From the NCBI GenBank assembly GCA_038363925.1, contig JAQQWL010000001.1, forward strand, positions 372,001-436,000: DNA of 64,000 bases. The letters are read 5' to 3'. How positions within the stretch are numbered: the first letter of the stretch is position 1; every line of letters starts with the position of its first letter. Source of the stretch: Apiospora phragmitis (taxonomy: Eukaryota; Ascomycota; Sordariomycetes; Amphisphaeriales; Apiosporaceae). Position numbers and translations under genes: made by a program. This document shows, piece by piece, positions 47,347 through 59,940 of this stretch. The notes beneath the pieces were generated by a model. That model was not told the origin of the DNA. It worked only from the letters and a program-made list of their open reading frames with translations, and did no database searches.

Positions 47347-48804
47347 TCATAACTTCGTCCACTTTCCCCGCTCTTCTTGGCCAGGCGCAGCCGTGACGTG
47401 CACCCCCCTCTCGTCCAGACCATGGAGCGGATCTACCTGCCGCAGGATATAGGTGTCGCGGTAGTGCGAGCTCTTGTCTTTGCCGTTTGCTGATTTGCTG
47501 GCTTGCGAGACACTGCTCCCATTTCTGCTATGGGCGTTGTTCGTCAACGCGTCTGCGTCGTCATCGTCAAAGTAGCGGGTTTCGCGCGTGACCTTGATCT
47601 CCTGCGTGACAAAGATCTTTCCCCAGCCCTCCGAGACGATGGGCCAGAAGATGGGGATGCTGGCGCAGATACTTGCCGCCAGCACTTCGAGGGCCGACAA
47701 GATGATGCTGATAGGTCCGTACCATGTCGGGTCGCGCGTCGGCCATGTAGCAGCTTGATGCTCAATGATGGTTTGGAGGCGCCAAGCAGCCAGTGCAATG
47801 ACACTTAGGTCCAGGTTAGCCAATGATGCCCCGAATGTTAGGATAGGCCAGAAACAACTTACCACATGCCCATCGACAACAAGCCGAACAGACGGATTTG
47901 ACCCGCTCGGGTCCCCCCTTCTCTCCACAGAAGGAAGCCCGGTATGATCAAGAGAGTTATATCCAGCAGCATGTTTATAGCTGTGTGACTCTCGAACGTA
48001 CCAAGGAAGGCTTTCGGATGGTGCGCTCCGAATCCGTAGCAGTGCTTGTCTGGGGCTTCGGACAACCAGTAATCGCTAATCGGAACACAAGGGACCCAGG
48101 ACATCACTCCATACACCACTCCCCAGAGTGAGGTGAACACAATCAGGCCAATGACGACCGTATGCATCGTTGTCCCACGAGGAAAGACCCGGCGGTATTG
48201 GAAGAGCAATGCTAGCTTGATGAATGCAGCAGAGCAGGCATAGGTCGCAAACATGACGTAGAAGCACTTGCGGGAGTTAGTACAGAAGATATAGGCAGGA
48301 GTCGCCAGCAAAACTCACCTTCTGGAAGCCTTCTACTTGCCAACGTTCCACCTGCAGGATATGCTGCCCAAGGCCGAATCTGATAGCTAATTGGGTGTCA
48401 ACAGTGATGACTCGAAAATGGACCGAATGACCCAACTTACCAATGCAGGTTGTGATGCATCCTGCTGTTATCGTGACCTGCGTATCATCACGTTAGATTC
48501 ATCCTTCCTTCCGTTGGCGGTAGCTGAGAGCCTACCATATTGAGGACGACGAAGAGGTCATCTATACCTGCAGCGCGGACGATTCGTAGTCGAATGTACA
48601 AGCGGAAGATGCTGCATAGCCAGGCGAGGATCTATAATGCAACCGGGTCAGAACGTTAATCCAGGCGTGAAGAGGCTCTGAAGCGACAGTGCCTACCATG
48701 AACGGTGCGACGAGTCCAATGATGGCCTCGGGCCGGTTGGCGGCCGGCATTGGCTCATCATAGTTGATCTTGGAGTAGATGAACTCGTCCTCGGCCGAAG
48801 CCAT
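47347..48804 (-). CDS. PTH11-type (fungal rhodopsin-fold) seven-helix receptor
   Basis: Six exons whose phases all agree: 48804-48697, 48631-48536, 48477-48441, 48386-48319, 48266-47863 and 47803-47347, giving about 389 aa with no frame error. Start MASAEDEFIYSKINYDEPMP. Seen: helix 1 (PEAIIGLVAPFMILAWLCSI), then RLYIRLRIVRAAGIDDLFVV, the hallmark of this family before helix 2 (DD on the cytosolic side), FGLGQHILQVE, KCFYVMFATYACSAAFIKLA, LLFQYRRVFP, DITLLIIPGFLLW, and the last helices (ILSALEVLAASICASIPIFW). The hydrophilic C-terminus is charged and Ser-rich. Such proteins sit in the plasma membrane. Magnaporthe Pth11 is the founding member and senses surface cues; ligand and G-protein coupling here are unknown. 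Confidence 0.9.
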
Positions 48805-50535
48805 GGCCTCCGTCCCCGACGGATGTGCGGATGAGCGGCTGCTCGGCAAAAGTGGCTGTGGAAGGCTTAGCCTGCCGGGTCCGTCCCCAGATTCAGTCAG
48901 AGACTCCTACTGCTCAATCAATGTGTCTCGGTTCGCGTTGTCCACTTCGGCCCATCGCTTTCGGCCGAGTTGTTGTAACGAGTGTATAGGGCAGGGCAAA
49001 TGGTGCAGCAAGGAGAAAACAAGCAATTAAAGAGAAGCAACCTCCATGGCACATCTGGGGAAAGATCTGGAGGACGGTTGACCTGTTATTCGCTGCACTT
49101 ATCAGAGATGGCAGAGATGACCAAGCCCGCTGATGAAACATGATCCTGCAAATCTACGTACAATATGCATCCCCTTACTAGGCCAGGCCCCTGGCTGTTG
49201 TATGGCTGGCAAAGGGGGGTCTGACTACGCTCAATCGAATCGGGGGAAGGCCTGTCAGTGCCTGCATGCAACTGGGGTTGCGCTCAACTTAGTGGTTAGT
49301 ACCCACGCGGATGAGAGTGCACGCGTGTTTCTGTGCCCCCCAAACTTCTTCGGCACTGGGGCTTCCATCGGCCTTCTAAGCATTCATGGTAATTGATCAT
49401 CGCGAGGGAGCGCTAGACGTGCCGCGTACCACGGCTTTCCCACCGACAAGATGCACGATCAAGGTAAGAACTTGATTCCTCCGAGCATTCTTGTAATGCG
49501 TTCCGCTTTATTCCAAAGATGATAGGGAAGTGCACAGCCCAAGCGGCTCCAACCTGTCAATTCGGAGCCTCGCAATGTTCCGCGTAGAAAGTGGAATAAA
49601 AAGGTGGTTTGTGGGCCAGAAAGCCGCCGGCTGTTGGCCGCGGGATGGGCTGCACCGCTGCCCGGTTACCAATGGGAAGGAAGATGACTCGCAACAAGGG
49701 CGTCGACCACGCTCTCCCACGTGTGCCCTGACTCCATCCTTCGCTCTGTCATCTTTCCTTTTTGATCTGACCTCCAAGTGCGACGAGATAACGTCAGAGC
49801 TGGCAGCCAAGTACATAAGCGAGGCGGCGATTCCGCCGCTTGCGCCAATCGGCTGTGTCTTCACATCACGCGCTATGTGTTGGGTGGTGATGTATCACAT
49901 AAATCTCGAAGATGGTGGTGGCACACCTCGCTTCGTACGAGAAGCTCGCAACTCCAGACGGAGCAAGCAGTAGAATGCGGCCCTCTCTTTGCTTAATAAG
50001 GTATGCATAACGTGATGGCGCCTGTGTGACGAGTCATGGCGAGTCGGGCGATACCCGTTTAACTTTGCACTTTTTGGGGACTCGCGCGGGGGCGACAATT
50101 AGCCAAATGCGACGTTCGACACCAGACAGCCAGAAATCATGTTTTTCTCTCGTATTGGGGCTGCGTGGGTAGGAAACGTGGGAATAACGACCAACGACCC
50201 CCAGGAAACCCCCCCTGGACTGACAGGTGCCAGTTCCAGAATATCTCCACGGACAGCTGCGACTCGACCGGGCTACTAAGCTGCCGCAATTGGCAATGGT
50301 ACTCTATAGTCACAGTAATGACTTGCTTCAATTTCCTGTCGTGCAATAATTACAGCGGACGAGGCGCCAAACATTCATCAATTCCATTTGCAAGGGCTAC
50401 TGCAAGCAGCAAGGGTGCTGGGAATCTCAAACCAACCCAAAAAGCAAAAACCAAATCCATGTGAGCGTTTAATTTGCTGGCCATTTCAATACCACCTCGA
50501 ACCCCCTCCCGTCACACACACCCTTGTCGACCCAA
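48805..50535. other. Divergent promoter region, no convincing gene
   Basis: Between the PTH11-like receptor and nucleotidase genes, both transcribed outward. Frames near 49508-49973 overlap on both strands and lack domains. Confidence 0.45.
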
Positions 50536-51630
50536 ATGGACAGCCCCTACGCTAAGGAGTTGCAAACTGCAATTGCCGTGATCCGACAGGCCGCCAAGCT
50601 CAGTCAAGCAGTCATCTCGGCCGAAGACAAAGGCGTTATCGAGAAGGATGATTTGAGCCCTGTCACCGTCGCCGACTTTGCCATACAGGCGCTGTTGACG
50701 GCCACCACCCACGCCGCCTTCCCTGGCGACGGGTTCGTAGGCGAGGAGACCTCGGCCGATCTGCGCAGCAACCCACTCCTGCTGGAGCGGGTATGGGCGC
50801 TGCTGCGACGGCTCGACGATGACGTTGCCCAGGGCCGCTGCAAAATCCCCGAGAGCCCGGACCAGGCCTGCGAAATGATCGACTGGTGCGGTTCAGGCGT
50901 TCCTGGCGGACCAGGCTCTGGACGCGTTTGGGTGTTTGATCCTATCGATGGGACCAAAACCTTCGTCCTGGGACAGGCTTACGCCATCAACGTCGCGCTC
51001 CTCGAGGGCGGTAAGCAGGTATTGAGCGCCGTGGGCTGCCCGACTCTGCCCGCCGATCCGCAAGGTCATTTTTCCAACGATACCATCGACCCCACCGGAC
51101 GAGGATCTCTCATCTCGGCCGTCAGAGGACACGGCACCTTCGTACGCCCACTCTTTGGGTCTCCGGAAGAGCTCGAGGGCCACCGAGTCCAACCTCAACC
51201 CGACACAGCCTCTCTGGCAGGGCTTCGCGGTGTGACTTGCTTTAAGACGCTAGCTTCTGGTGTTGATGATGCCCACGAACTCATCATGGAGAAGCTGGGC
51301 ATCCCCTTTCCGGGCAGCGATCTCTTGGGCTGGGTCCCGCGCTGGGTGACACTTGGTCTGGGAGTTGCCAACGTAACTGTGTGGGTTTACAAGAGACGGG
51401 ACCGTCACGGTAAGCTGTGGGACCACGCCGGTGCCATGCTCCTTTTCGAGGAAGTGGGCGGGAAGATCACAGATATAGATGGCAAAGATATTGATCTAAC
51501 AGTCGGGAGGATCATGTCTGCCAACTGTGGTTTCGTAGCCGCCCCGAAGAACGTCCATCACGAGGTCCTCAAGATTGTCCAGGAAACGCTCAAGGAGCAA
51601 AACAAGTCCCACTTGTTAGCTGCGCCCTGA
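50536..51630 (+). CDS. 3'(2'),5'-bisphosphate nucleotidase (HAL2/MET22-like)
   Basis: Single-exon gene of 364 aa from ATG 50536 (MDSPYAKELQTAIAVIRQAA). Removes the 3' phosphate of PAP made in sulfate assimilation, a Mg2+-dependent and Li+/Na+-sensitive enzyme of the inositol monophosphatase superfamily. Seen: SPVTVADFAIQALL, the metal ligand region FPGDGFVGEETSADL, the signature WVFDPIDGTKTFVLG (Asp-Pro-Ile-Asp-Gly-Thr), then LGLGVANVTVWVYKRRDRHG and the second signature KLWDHAGAMLLFEEVGGKIT. Length and order match yeast Hal2. An upstream in-frame TTG at 50524 is not a likely start. Confidence 0.95.
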   Translation: MDSPYAKELQTAIAVIRQAAKLSQAVISAEDKGVIEKDDLSPVTVADFAIQALLTATTHAAFPGDGFVGEETSADLRSNPLLLERVWALLRRLDDDVAQGRCKIPESPDQACEMIDWCGSGVPGGPGSGRVWVFDPIDGTKTFVLGQAYAINVALLEGGKQVLSAVGCPTLPADPQGHFSNDTIDPTGRGSLISAVRGHGTFVRPLFGSPEELEGHRVQPQPDTASLAGLRGVTCFKTLASGVDDAHELIMEKLGIPFPGSDLLGWVPRWVTLGLGVANVTVWVYKRRDRHGKLWDHAGAMLLFEEVGGKITDIDGKDIDLTVGRIMSANCGFVAAPKNVHHEVLKIVQETLKEQNKSHLLAAP

Positions 51631-51932
51631 AGGTAGAACGACGAAACCGCTGGCAAATATCAAATAGACCGGTCGGACAGAGGAGCCCCAGGTCGAGAAT
51701 GGCCTAGAATCAATAGAATTTTCATGAAACATCTGCGAAGTGGTTACAGCTGGCGAAACAGCGAAGGTTGCTAGCTTGGTATTCGTCACCTAACCTACGA
51801 ATACACCACAAGCGTCGAACCTACTTTCCATACACGTCCGGATACTCTAGCCCTCCAGCGCATGGACCCCATCCTGCATGGCCGAGAATGTTGGCCTGCC
51901 ACCACGCCAATATCACTAGCCATCAAACATCC
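51631..51932. other. Convergent 3' regions
   Basis: Between the nucleotidase and bZIP-like genes, which converge. Nothing recognised. Confidence 0.5.
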
Positions 51933-53821
51933 TTACATTGTCGCTTGCTTGCTGACTGCGGCTTGACTAGGCCGCAGCGTCTGTGACCATACCTTCCACG
52001 CGCCCTCATCGCATGCCCTGTCCAGCCATAGGAATGTTTTAAGCATCGCCTTGGCTGCGTCCCATGTCGTCAGGCCGAGCTCGGCGCGAAACCGCCTAGT
52101 GTGATCGAGGAAGAACATATACAGGCCCGCGCTCTCGTTTCCTTCATTGGTGGCGGCGGCGGGTGACTCCGTTGCCCCAGCCGCGATCGCGCCCAGCATC
52201 GCGGTCCAAAATAAGAAACGGCGGTTCTGGACCGTGTTGCTGCTGCTGTGCATGATGCGCGCGAGGTCGGCCGCGGCGCTGGCGAGAGGCTCAGCGCGCG
52301 GTAGCGGGAATGTCACGCCCAGCGTGAAGACGAGCGCGGCTGCTCGACAGATATCCTCGGCGCTGCCTCCGCTGCCTTCTTCCCGCCGTAGGCTCATTAG
52401 CCGGTGCTGCACGATGTTCTGATAGGGAACCACCATGCCCGTCAAGCCCGGGTCGCCCAAATTTTTAGCCCGGATGACGTACTCCTCGATCTCCTGACAA
52501 CACACTCGGATATCTAGGAGCAGCTCCTTTAAGCCGTCATCCACGGGGAAAGCCGCGGCCTCGGTTAAGGGCGGCCGTACCTGCGGCAACCAGGTTTGAA
52601 AGACGTGCTGGAATGCTCTGCAAAGACCAATCTGTGAGTTAGGGGAGTGTCCGTTAGCGTGGCATCCATCAAGCCGGTGAGAATTAAATTTGGTGTCAGA
52701 GGGATACGTGCCGTAGGGGCCTTCCCGGTGACAGCTGCATTGACATTGTCTGCCAGTGTGAACGACTCCGATCCGCAGTGAAGGTCGATGTTCTCGATAC
52801 CGCCGCGCATATTCAGGCAGTACAAGAACGCCGCCCAGCTTTCCTCTGCGAGTTCGTAGTGGGCCAGGTTCTCGTGCACGCCCAGACGGTCTATGCCGAC
52901 ATCGCGAAAGAGGCCCCTCAGCGGCCCCGCGTGTGGACAACAGTTTGCGGGCCGCCAGCTGAGCGCCATCATCCCGACGAGGGTCGAGTCGGACACCGCC
53001 CCGGGGCGCTGCAGGCCGTCGCGCACCAGGCGTATCAGCCGCATCGACGACCTGCATTTCGTCTCTTCCAGGGCCGGCGAGTACTGGCGGAGGAGCGACC
53101 ACTCTGCCAGACAGCTTATGGACACCTCCAGGGCGACCGGCTCCAGCATGTTGAGCCGGAACATGAGGCTCGTCATTTCGTCGTTGGTCGGGAAGTATCG
53201 TTGAGACATGATGGGAAATATTTGCTGGGCCGCTGGGAAGAAGAGCAATTGTGTAAGTGACGTAACTTTGGCGCGGATGCATATTCACTGCAAGAAGTCA
53301 AGGGGTCAATTTCGGTGGCTCTGCGGCTGCCATACATACCCAACCAGAACATCCTTCTGTTGCGCTCATCCTCCATTAGAGGTGACAAGCACCGGAGGCT
53401 GTCAAGCGAAGGCGAAGGGGCCGAGAGTGACTCGTCAAAACCCGAAGCTGCACATACTTCTCCTTGGGTGTGTCGACCACAGAGGCAGCTCCGCCCCTCG
53501 CTTGTCGTGATCTGTCTAGTCTTCCGTGCAGATTCAGCAGATGGGTTGCTCTTTTTGGTAGCTGGTTGACGAGCAGTAGAAGCCTTCCGATGCCCTCGTG
53601 AAATGTCAGCCAAAGAAACTCATCTATCGGTTCTCGATGTGACTCGGGATCTTGGTTGGTGGGTAGTTCATACTGCAGGCTCTCTGGTTTAGTCTATTCT
53701 GGATCTTACGCCTTAGCTGAGAGGACGAAAGCCCGCTCCAGTCATCGGCACTGTCTTTAGCGAAGTAGGCCCCAGGCCGGGGCTGGAGGGCCGCTGGGTC
53801 ATAGGCTTCGCTGGATGCCAT
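51933..53821 (-). CDS. bZIP-like transcription factor with fungal regulatory domain
   Basis: Exon 1 53821-53674 and exon 2 53594-53340 join (79-base intron) to give SSQLRRKIQNRLNQRACRHR, a bZIP-type basic region (N-R-x-x-Q-R-A) followed by Lys/Arg-rich sequence. No clear leucine zipper follows. Exon 2 continues with RSCLCGRHTQGEVCAASGFD. From about 53287 an acidic/hydrophobic regulatory region follows (SLTQLLFFPAAQQIFPIMSQ, NDEMTSLMFRLNMLEP, SWAAFLYCLNMRGGIENIDL) and the last exon starts at 52631 (AFQHVFQTWLPQVRPPL) and ends at 51933. The RGG-containing segment resembles fungal-specific regulatory domains. The exon 2 to exon 3 join is out of frame as printed, so a splice is misplaced or a base is missing. 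Nuclear regulator, targets unknown. Confidence 0.65.
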
Positions 53822-54134
53822 GAGTGGATAGGTGAGTATATCAACTGGCCCAATTTAGGGGCTTTGTACGGATGGATGGTAGCAATGCCAAGGATCTACT
53901 GAATAGCTGCAGATGGAACTGCCAGCCCAGCAGGGGGGATACCTCTTATACATGACATACTCATACTTCTACGTCTGCCGTAACCCTTGCTCGGGAGTTC
54001 ATGGGTGATCGTCTGATACTACTATCTTGGGTGCTGTCCATCGGTAGAAATGATTCGAGCTCAAACACCCACCCATCCATTTCATTGATAAGAGTAAATT
54101 TGCCCAGTGAGAAAGGCGAAAACAGGTGCGTTAC
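53822..54134. other. Promoter region of the bZIP-like gene
   Basis: Nothing recognised besides probable promoter sequence. Confidence 0.45.
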
Positions 54135-54503
54135 TCACCAACTGGCCGCCTTAAAAGATGACTCAACTTCCGGGGTCTGCAGCATCGGGGGATCGACCTC
54201 GGGATTTGCACCGGAGATAAAAGTACCCAAAAGCTCTCTCGTTTCCCTCCGTTCCGGGGTGCTGTCCAACTTGAGCCAATGGTCCTGATTCCGAAACCAC
54301 CCCGAGAGTTCTACCAGCTTCTTTTCGAGCGGACAGCAGCGGGTTTCTATGAGAGGCGCAGAGCGGATATCGCGTAGAATATCAAGATTACTGTACTCAG
54401 AGCTTCCAGAAGAAGCAAGCCGCCTTCTCGTCCAGATTATAAGCACTAAGACAGGTGGACGCAAGTTGCTTACAGACACCCGAGCCAATGAGGAGCGAGA
54501 CAA
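54135..54503 (-). CDS. Hypothetical reading frame, possible gene fragment
   Basis: A 122-codon frame with protein-like composition in its second half (YSNLDILRDIRSAPLIETRC, LVELSGWFRNQDHWLKLDST, TRELLGTFISGANPEVDPPM). It has no recognised domain, no signal peptide and an unconvincing start (Arg/Ser/Val-rich), so it could be the last exon of a short gene or a remnant. No neighbouring exon was found. Confidence 0.3.
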   Translation of the reverse strand: MSRSSLARVSVSNLRPPVLVLIIWTRRRLASSGSSEYSNLDILRDIRSAPLIETRCCPLEKKLVELSGWFRNQDHWLKLDSTPERRETRELLGTFISGANPEVDPPMLQTPEVESSFKAASW

Positions 54504-56020
54504 CTACCTTCCAGAAGCTGGGTAGAAGGAGATCACTGGCTAGGAAGAGAATAGACCTATTCTTTCATGACGTAAGATCCATGAGCGGATCATCTGCCTG
54601 TCGTATTGTTTGTATATTCTCGCATCCCCCATATATAATATGGACTTTGCCGCATAACCGAAACTACCGTGCAGGTATTCACTTATTAGTCTGCTTTGTG
54701 ATAAAGACGGGAAGGGCTATATTTTGCGAAATGAGGGGCGCCCATGAGGCCACGCAATAGGGCATTAGACCGCACTCTCTCATCGACATATCACGTTTAT
54801 ACTATATACACCATAATCGCGAAATAGTTTAAGTGGCACGGTCAAGGGTCAACGTCCGCATCATTCGTTTATCACGAACAAGACTGAAGGACACTCTCGT
54901 GTTATGATCAAGGGTAAAAACAAATTCACCATGAAATCCAAATGGTACGTAGGACCTAACCTGCGCAGGCTGTAGAATCGGACCAGTTTGAAGTGCTTAG
55001 TTGTCGATTCATATCCAGGATTAGACGATAGCCACGACACGCCCTTCGAATTTGAGAGGAACCAGTGCGAATGCTATGGCTAATTATCGTACTATCTATA
55101 GCTCGTGTTAGGCAAGCTTACTAACCCCGTTAGTATTATTAGGCCAGAAGGACTTGATACTATAATACTAAAACCCTGTCATACTACGTTGTCCCCAGTA
55201 TGCTGGGAACTCCGGATACGAGGAGGAACAAGCATTTGGGCCGCCGTATTAAGATTCTGACCGATATTGCATCATGTGAGTAAGCGATTTCTTACTGCTT
55301 TCCTTGTTGAATTCATGCGTGTCGATACGTAAGTACTCTACCGGACCCTGTAAACTACCCGGAGGCCCCTGGTGAGGTGTTCATTTTGTATATCACGAAC
55401 GCGGCGAGATCATCATACTTAGCTGGATTTTACAAGCTCCAAGCACCCCTTGTATATCAAATGACTTGTAATCTCGCCCGAACCCGCCCCGTCCAACAGG
55501 TTGATTAGGCTGTGCCAAACTTAGCATGGCCAGAACTGACCTCTACATTGTGCCAGGCTTGCTGACGGCTTCTATTCCTGGGGGGAGCATGCTACGCCGT
55601 TGATCGACACGCGGCCAGTTGGACAGTTCGGCCCTGTCTCCCTCGGCGGCGAAAGGGGCGTCCCATAGCATACTGTAATGTTGAGCACCAAGCAAGTGCA
55701 GTGGTGCTGCTGGCTCCGGAAATCCGAGTATTCGTTTGGTAGCATTAGTTTCTCTGTCTAGTTCTTTCGTTTTTAAGAGCACTTAAGATTTAAAAATGTG
55801 CACGTCTAACACAGGGGCGAGTACATCTATACGTATGGATATGTTATTCAATAAGCACACTGAAGCAGTCATTATAGCTTTAAGTAGTTGAAAGATTAAT
55901 AGCATTCATAGTACTTATAACATCCGTAGCATTCTAGACGCACTCCAACATACATCCCAATGCGTTACCTGCAAATGCGCGAAGCAAAAGTCAAAACTCA
56001 ATCCAAAGAAGGACTCTTAC
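54504..56020. other. Intergenic, no convincing gene
   Basis: 1.5 kb with somewhat AT-rich stretches but without the TpA excess of the RIP blocks. Nothing recognised. Confidence 0.45.
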
Positions 56021-58536
56021 TCAATCTGCAGCAGCCTCTTCATCCACCTCAGCTATTTGTAGTTGTCGGAGCCCCCCTTCCAGCGTGTTGCCCATGATCT
56101 GCGTCGGCCACAGGGCATTTTCGCCGCGGAAGTAACAGCCCTCGCGATGACCCTCGGGCCGGAACTGCAGCTCGGTGCCCTGGCCGCCTTCGCTGGGGAC
56201 GGTAATCAGGATGCCGCTCCAGTCGGCCAGGCACTCCCAGCAGAACTCGAAGCGGCAGCGGGAGCAGGTCATGTGGAAGCAGCCCTCACCCTTGGCGACC
56301 TGGACGCCGCAGCCCTCGCCCGGGCACGCCTTGGTGTTCTGCGCGAGCCAGTCGCGCGTCCGCCGGTAGTGGGGGTCGCCGTGCTCGCGCTGGGCGGTCG
56401 CCTCGGCGCAGCTGAGACCCTTGTGCCACGGGGTCTGGCACGTGAAGCACATGTGGAAGCCGCACTCGATGCACATGATGTTGTTGGGGTCCTTGGACGC
56501 CAGCAGCAGCTCGGGCGGCGCCTCGGCCGCGGGCCCGTCGTACAGGCCGCCGCCGTCGCATCCGTCGCGGAGGCAGCCCCGGAAGTTGGGCAGGTTGCGC
56601 ACCGAGTTTACGGTGGCGTAGCGGTCGTAGGTTGCGAACACTTCGGGCGTCGCGAGGTACCGGATCTCCTCGTGGGTGTACCTATGGTGGCAATCCGGCG
56701 TGGCGCAGATGATATTGTCTACGACGCCGTGCCCGCGGGACTGGATTTGCGTCGATATGAAGGTGGAGAGGCAATCACGACAGATGTCATGGTCGTGGTC
56801 GCACACTGGGAGGATATCCTTGGTCGGGAACGACAGGATGTGCCATGTCCATTCGCCGCCATACCCTTTGGTGATTCTCTTCCACCTTTGTTCGTCGCCT
56901 GTCTCAAACTCCGAGTAGTCCTCATCACACACGACACACGTACGCGAAACTTGCCGCGTCAATAGATGTTTAAAAATGGGGATTTTGATCGCACCCTTCC
57001 CGTCTGCCGTGTCGATTGGTAGTAACTCGGGCGCCATTTGCCCCACGGATCGCGGCGGTGCACCATCCAAGGGAGATTTCATGCGCCCATATCGAATGAG
57101 TCGGTCATGCAAGGCTTTGCTTCGGCGCAGTTGGTTTCTTTCAGGTACAGGGGTGAGAGCCTGAAGGGCCGTTCGCAATTGGTTTGCGCGTTCGAAGCGC
57201 CGTACATGGCTGATGGCATCCGGAACACCAACGGCCTCGAGGATACCGAGTACATCAAGGTTGCGATCCAGTGGTAGACTTTTCCCGCATACGGGCACAG
57301 GGCACTTGATCCAACTTGTTTTGCCCAGTTCGAACCAGTACTGGGAGCCAATGCCGGAGATGATGGCAGTCGTGAGACAAGTCTTGCAGACATATCTCCT
57401 ACAACAAGTCGAAACCCCCCAGATGGGGTCGAAATCCTCAAAGGCAGAGGCGGTGACCCCCGGAAGCTGAGTGAGCACCTCGGACAAATATGCACTGCGA
57501 CTCGACTGTTGGGCCCCTTTGAATTTGGGAAGATGACAGACAGCACAGAGGGCAATAGGTTGTTTGAAGTTCCGTCCCGATAACTGCATCCCATTCATAA
57601 GGCGAGTGAACTCTTGGATCTGTGGTACCGTCAATGGACTGTCAAGAGTGACTGGCGCCTGCTGTCTGTCTGTATGTGGGTTGGCGAGGGCGTTAGAGAC
57701 GATCTGAGGCGATAACAGTTGTCTCATGATTAGCTCGCGCAGAGTCGTCGGGGAAGGTGTTGCATCATCCGCCATTGCCTTTAACTTGGATCTGGGCCTC
57801 CTACTGCTCCTACTGCCAGTTGCGCTGCGTGATTGTTGCCTGCTTGATTGTGCCCGGATAAGAGAGCGACCAGGATGATCAGTAGACTGGTTTCTCAACA
57901 CTTCTAGTTCGGCACGCAAGCGAGAAATCTCATCCAGAAGAGCCTGTTTCTCATCGGGCTCTGTGTGATCGTTGAGTGCGGCCCAGGGATTCGTAGCAGC
58001 ACTCCAGCCTGACTGGTTCTCGGCAGCCTTGCCTTTAGATGGATCGGAGTGGAGCGAGCGAAATGCAGGCCTGCTTTGAAAAGATGGGAGCCCAGATTCG
58101 TTGCCGTCGTCTGAATCGTCGTCCGCTTTCCTGATGACGACCAGCTCACCAAAGTCACCAAGCCCTGTTATAGGGAGATCGAGCTTCTTGGGGTTGCCGA
58201 TGGTCGGCTCTCCTGCTTCCGTCTCTCCAAGGAAGTTCAACGAAGCCGCTGAGCCGGGAATGTCGATACCGTTGTCCAACAGGGAGAATTCGAAAGTGGA
58301 CTGTGCATCTGAATACTGCGTGTCGCTATCTGACCTTATGTCCCCATCTTCTTCATACGCTGGTATGGAGTCGTCCGACTGTTCATCCCCAGAGTCGAGG
58401 AAGTTGGGGAACGCTGACGTTCACTGTCCGAATGCCGGCGCGGCCACAAGCTGAGTCGCCGTGACATGAAGAAAGACGTGAGTGTACCACGATGCTGCGC
58501 ATCAAGGTCACCCGTGGTACCGTCGTCTGAAACCAT
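56021..58536 (-). CDS. RBR-type E3 ubiquitin ligase with an extra N-terminal Cys-rich module
   Basis: Long frame from 58279 to 56021 (752 codons) preceded by MVSDDGTTGDLDAQHRGTLT starting at ATG 58536; the two join after a run of four G (58406-58409) if one base is missing (RQRFPNFLDSGDEQSDDSIP). N-terminal half acidic and Ser-rich with a short coiled coil (ALLDEISRLRAELEVLR). Then a first Cys-rich module (ALCAVCHLPKFKG, CCRRYVCKTCL, WIKCPVPVCGK), followed by the RBR: RING1 (CVVCDEDYSEFE, LPVCDHDHDICRDCLSTFI, ICATPDC), IBR (GCLRDGCDGGG, NIMCIECGFHMCFTCQTPWH) and RING2 (ACPGEGCGVQVAKGEGCFHM, TCSRCRFEFCWECL). The conserved Cys of the GxGCxHM motif in RING2 is the expected catalytic thioester residue. 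Length and order fit fungal IBR ligases. Substrate unknown. Confidence 0.9.
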
Positions 58537-59940
58537 TGTGTACGGGTGCCACTATGTTGCTGCGCTACTGAATAAGGTTGGGTAATAAAAAGCAATCAGA
58601 ACGCGCGATCTGCAGAACCGTTGGCGGAACCAACCGGTTGCTTGCAGTGGTGAGGGATAAGACACTTGACACTTGACGAAGCAAACGAGATGAGTGGTTT
58701 AAAATGAGTACGAGTCCCTTTGCCCAACAAAGCAAAGAGAAACAAGAAGAACGGCGTTGATCCCTGAGTAGTGGTCTATTTGCAACATACAGGACGAAGA
58801 ATCCGTCCCACTAAAGAGGAGGCAACACAAGGCAAGACATGCGCATCATCCAGATGCGAGATCAGGCCTGGATTGTCATGGCTTGAAACGGTGCCGGACG
58901 AAAAACCCGACGGGGAGGGGCATCTGACCGCAACGAACGAGCTAAATGCTAACGGTTGGCAGCATGCAGCAATTCGATTGGTGTTGCTTATTCCCATAGG
59001 TGCCCTTGATGCCATAGGTGCCCAGCTAACAAGGCAGATTTGGGCCGTTCTGCGCGGTTGAAGCGGAGAGGGTGAGTGACGACACAGCGAGTCGCTGTTG
59101 AGCAACTGGAGAAAGGGAGAGGGGGGCTGCGTACAAAACGGATCAGCTGTACACGCTGGCCGTACATCCTGTACAGCTGTACACACACAAATGTTGACCG
59201 ACATGATACCCTTTAGCGTTTGAGTAATGACCGGCATGTCGCCCGCCTGAATCGCTGCTCACCTTGGGCGACTACTGCATGAGGCATTCAGGGTCCTTTC
59301 ATCCCATGGAAAAAAAAGCCCAGAGATGATCGTACGTAAAATATTCCTATGTTTACGTCTTTGCGCAGTTTTCACGATTCAGCGCTCGGCTCTTCAATGA
59401 AGTTGACAGCGGAATTCAAATAGTTATCTGAACCTAGACTTTCTACTACTGCTGTGTGATGTATGGGAAGAGGCGGTGTTTGGATATTGGGATAAGTGCT
59501 CGCATAGCGGCATCAAATGCTAGACCGCCAGAAAACGGCTTACATACAAGCATTTGAAGACCCCTGGGCTGAAGGTGGCAAATCGTACATACATGCGATT
59601 AGTGGATGTAGATGGAGAGGCCTAAGGTCCAAGCGCTATGGCCTAACGGTTATGGTCCCATGGAGGCCTATGCTTGTACACGTCGAGCGAGAGCCTCTCC
59701 CAACTCGGTTTGGCGTCTCATGCAATCAATTAAAGTCGCGTCTCAAATGCGCTGGCCCCTTTACAGTCGACGCGTTTTGGCCCCTCTTTCTCTCAGAAAT
59801 TGTCACCAGCCAACGTAGATGTAGATGATGTCTGTCTGTGTGATAAACAAATCCCGTCACTTACGTACACAACCACACTATACCCCTCCCCAATCCAACG
59901 GCCAATCCGAAGCCTGTCGCATAGTTGACTGCTAATCGAA
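58537..59940. other. Divergent promoter region of the RBR ligase and MCM6 genes
   Basis: Both neighbours are transcribed outward. A short inverted GTACAGC/GCTGTAC motif lies near 59145-59185. No gene recognised. Confidence 0.5.
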
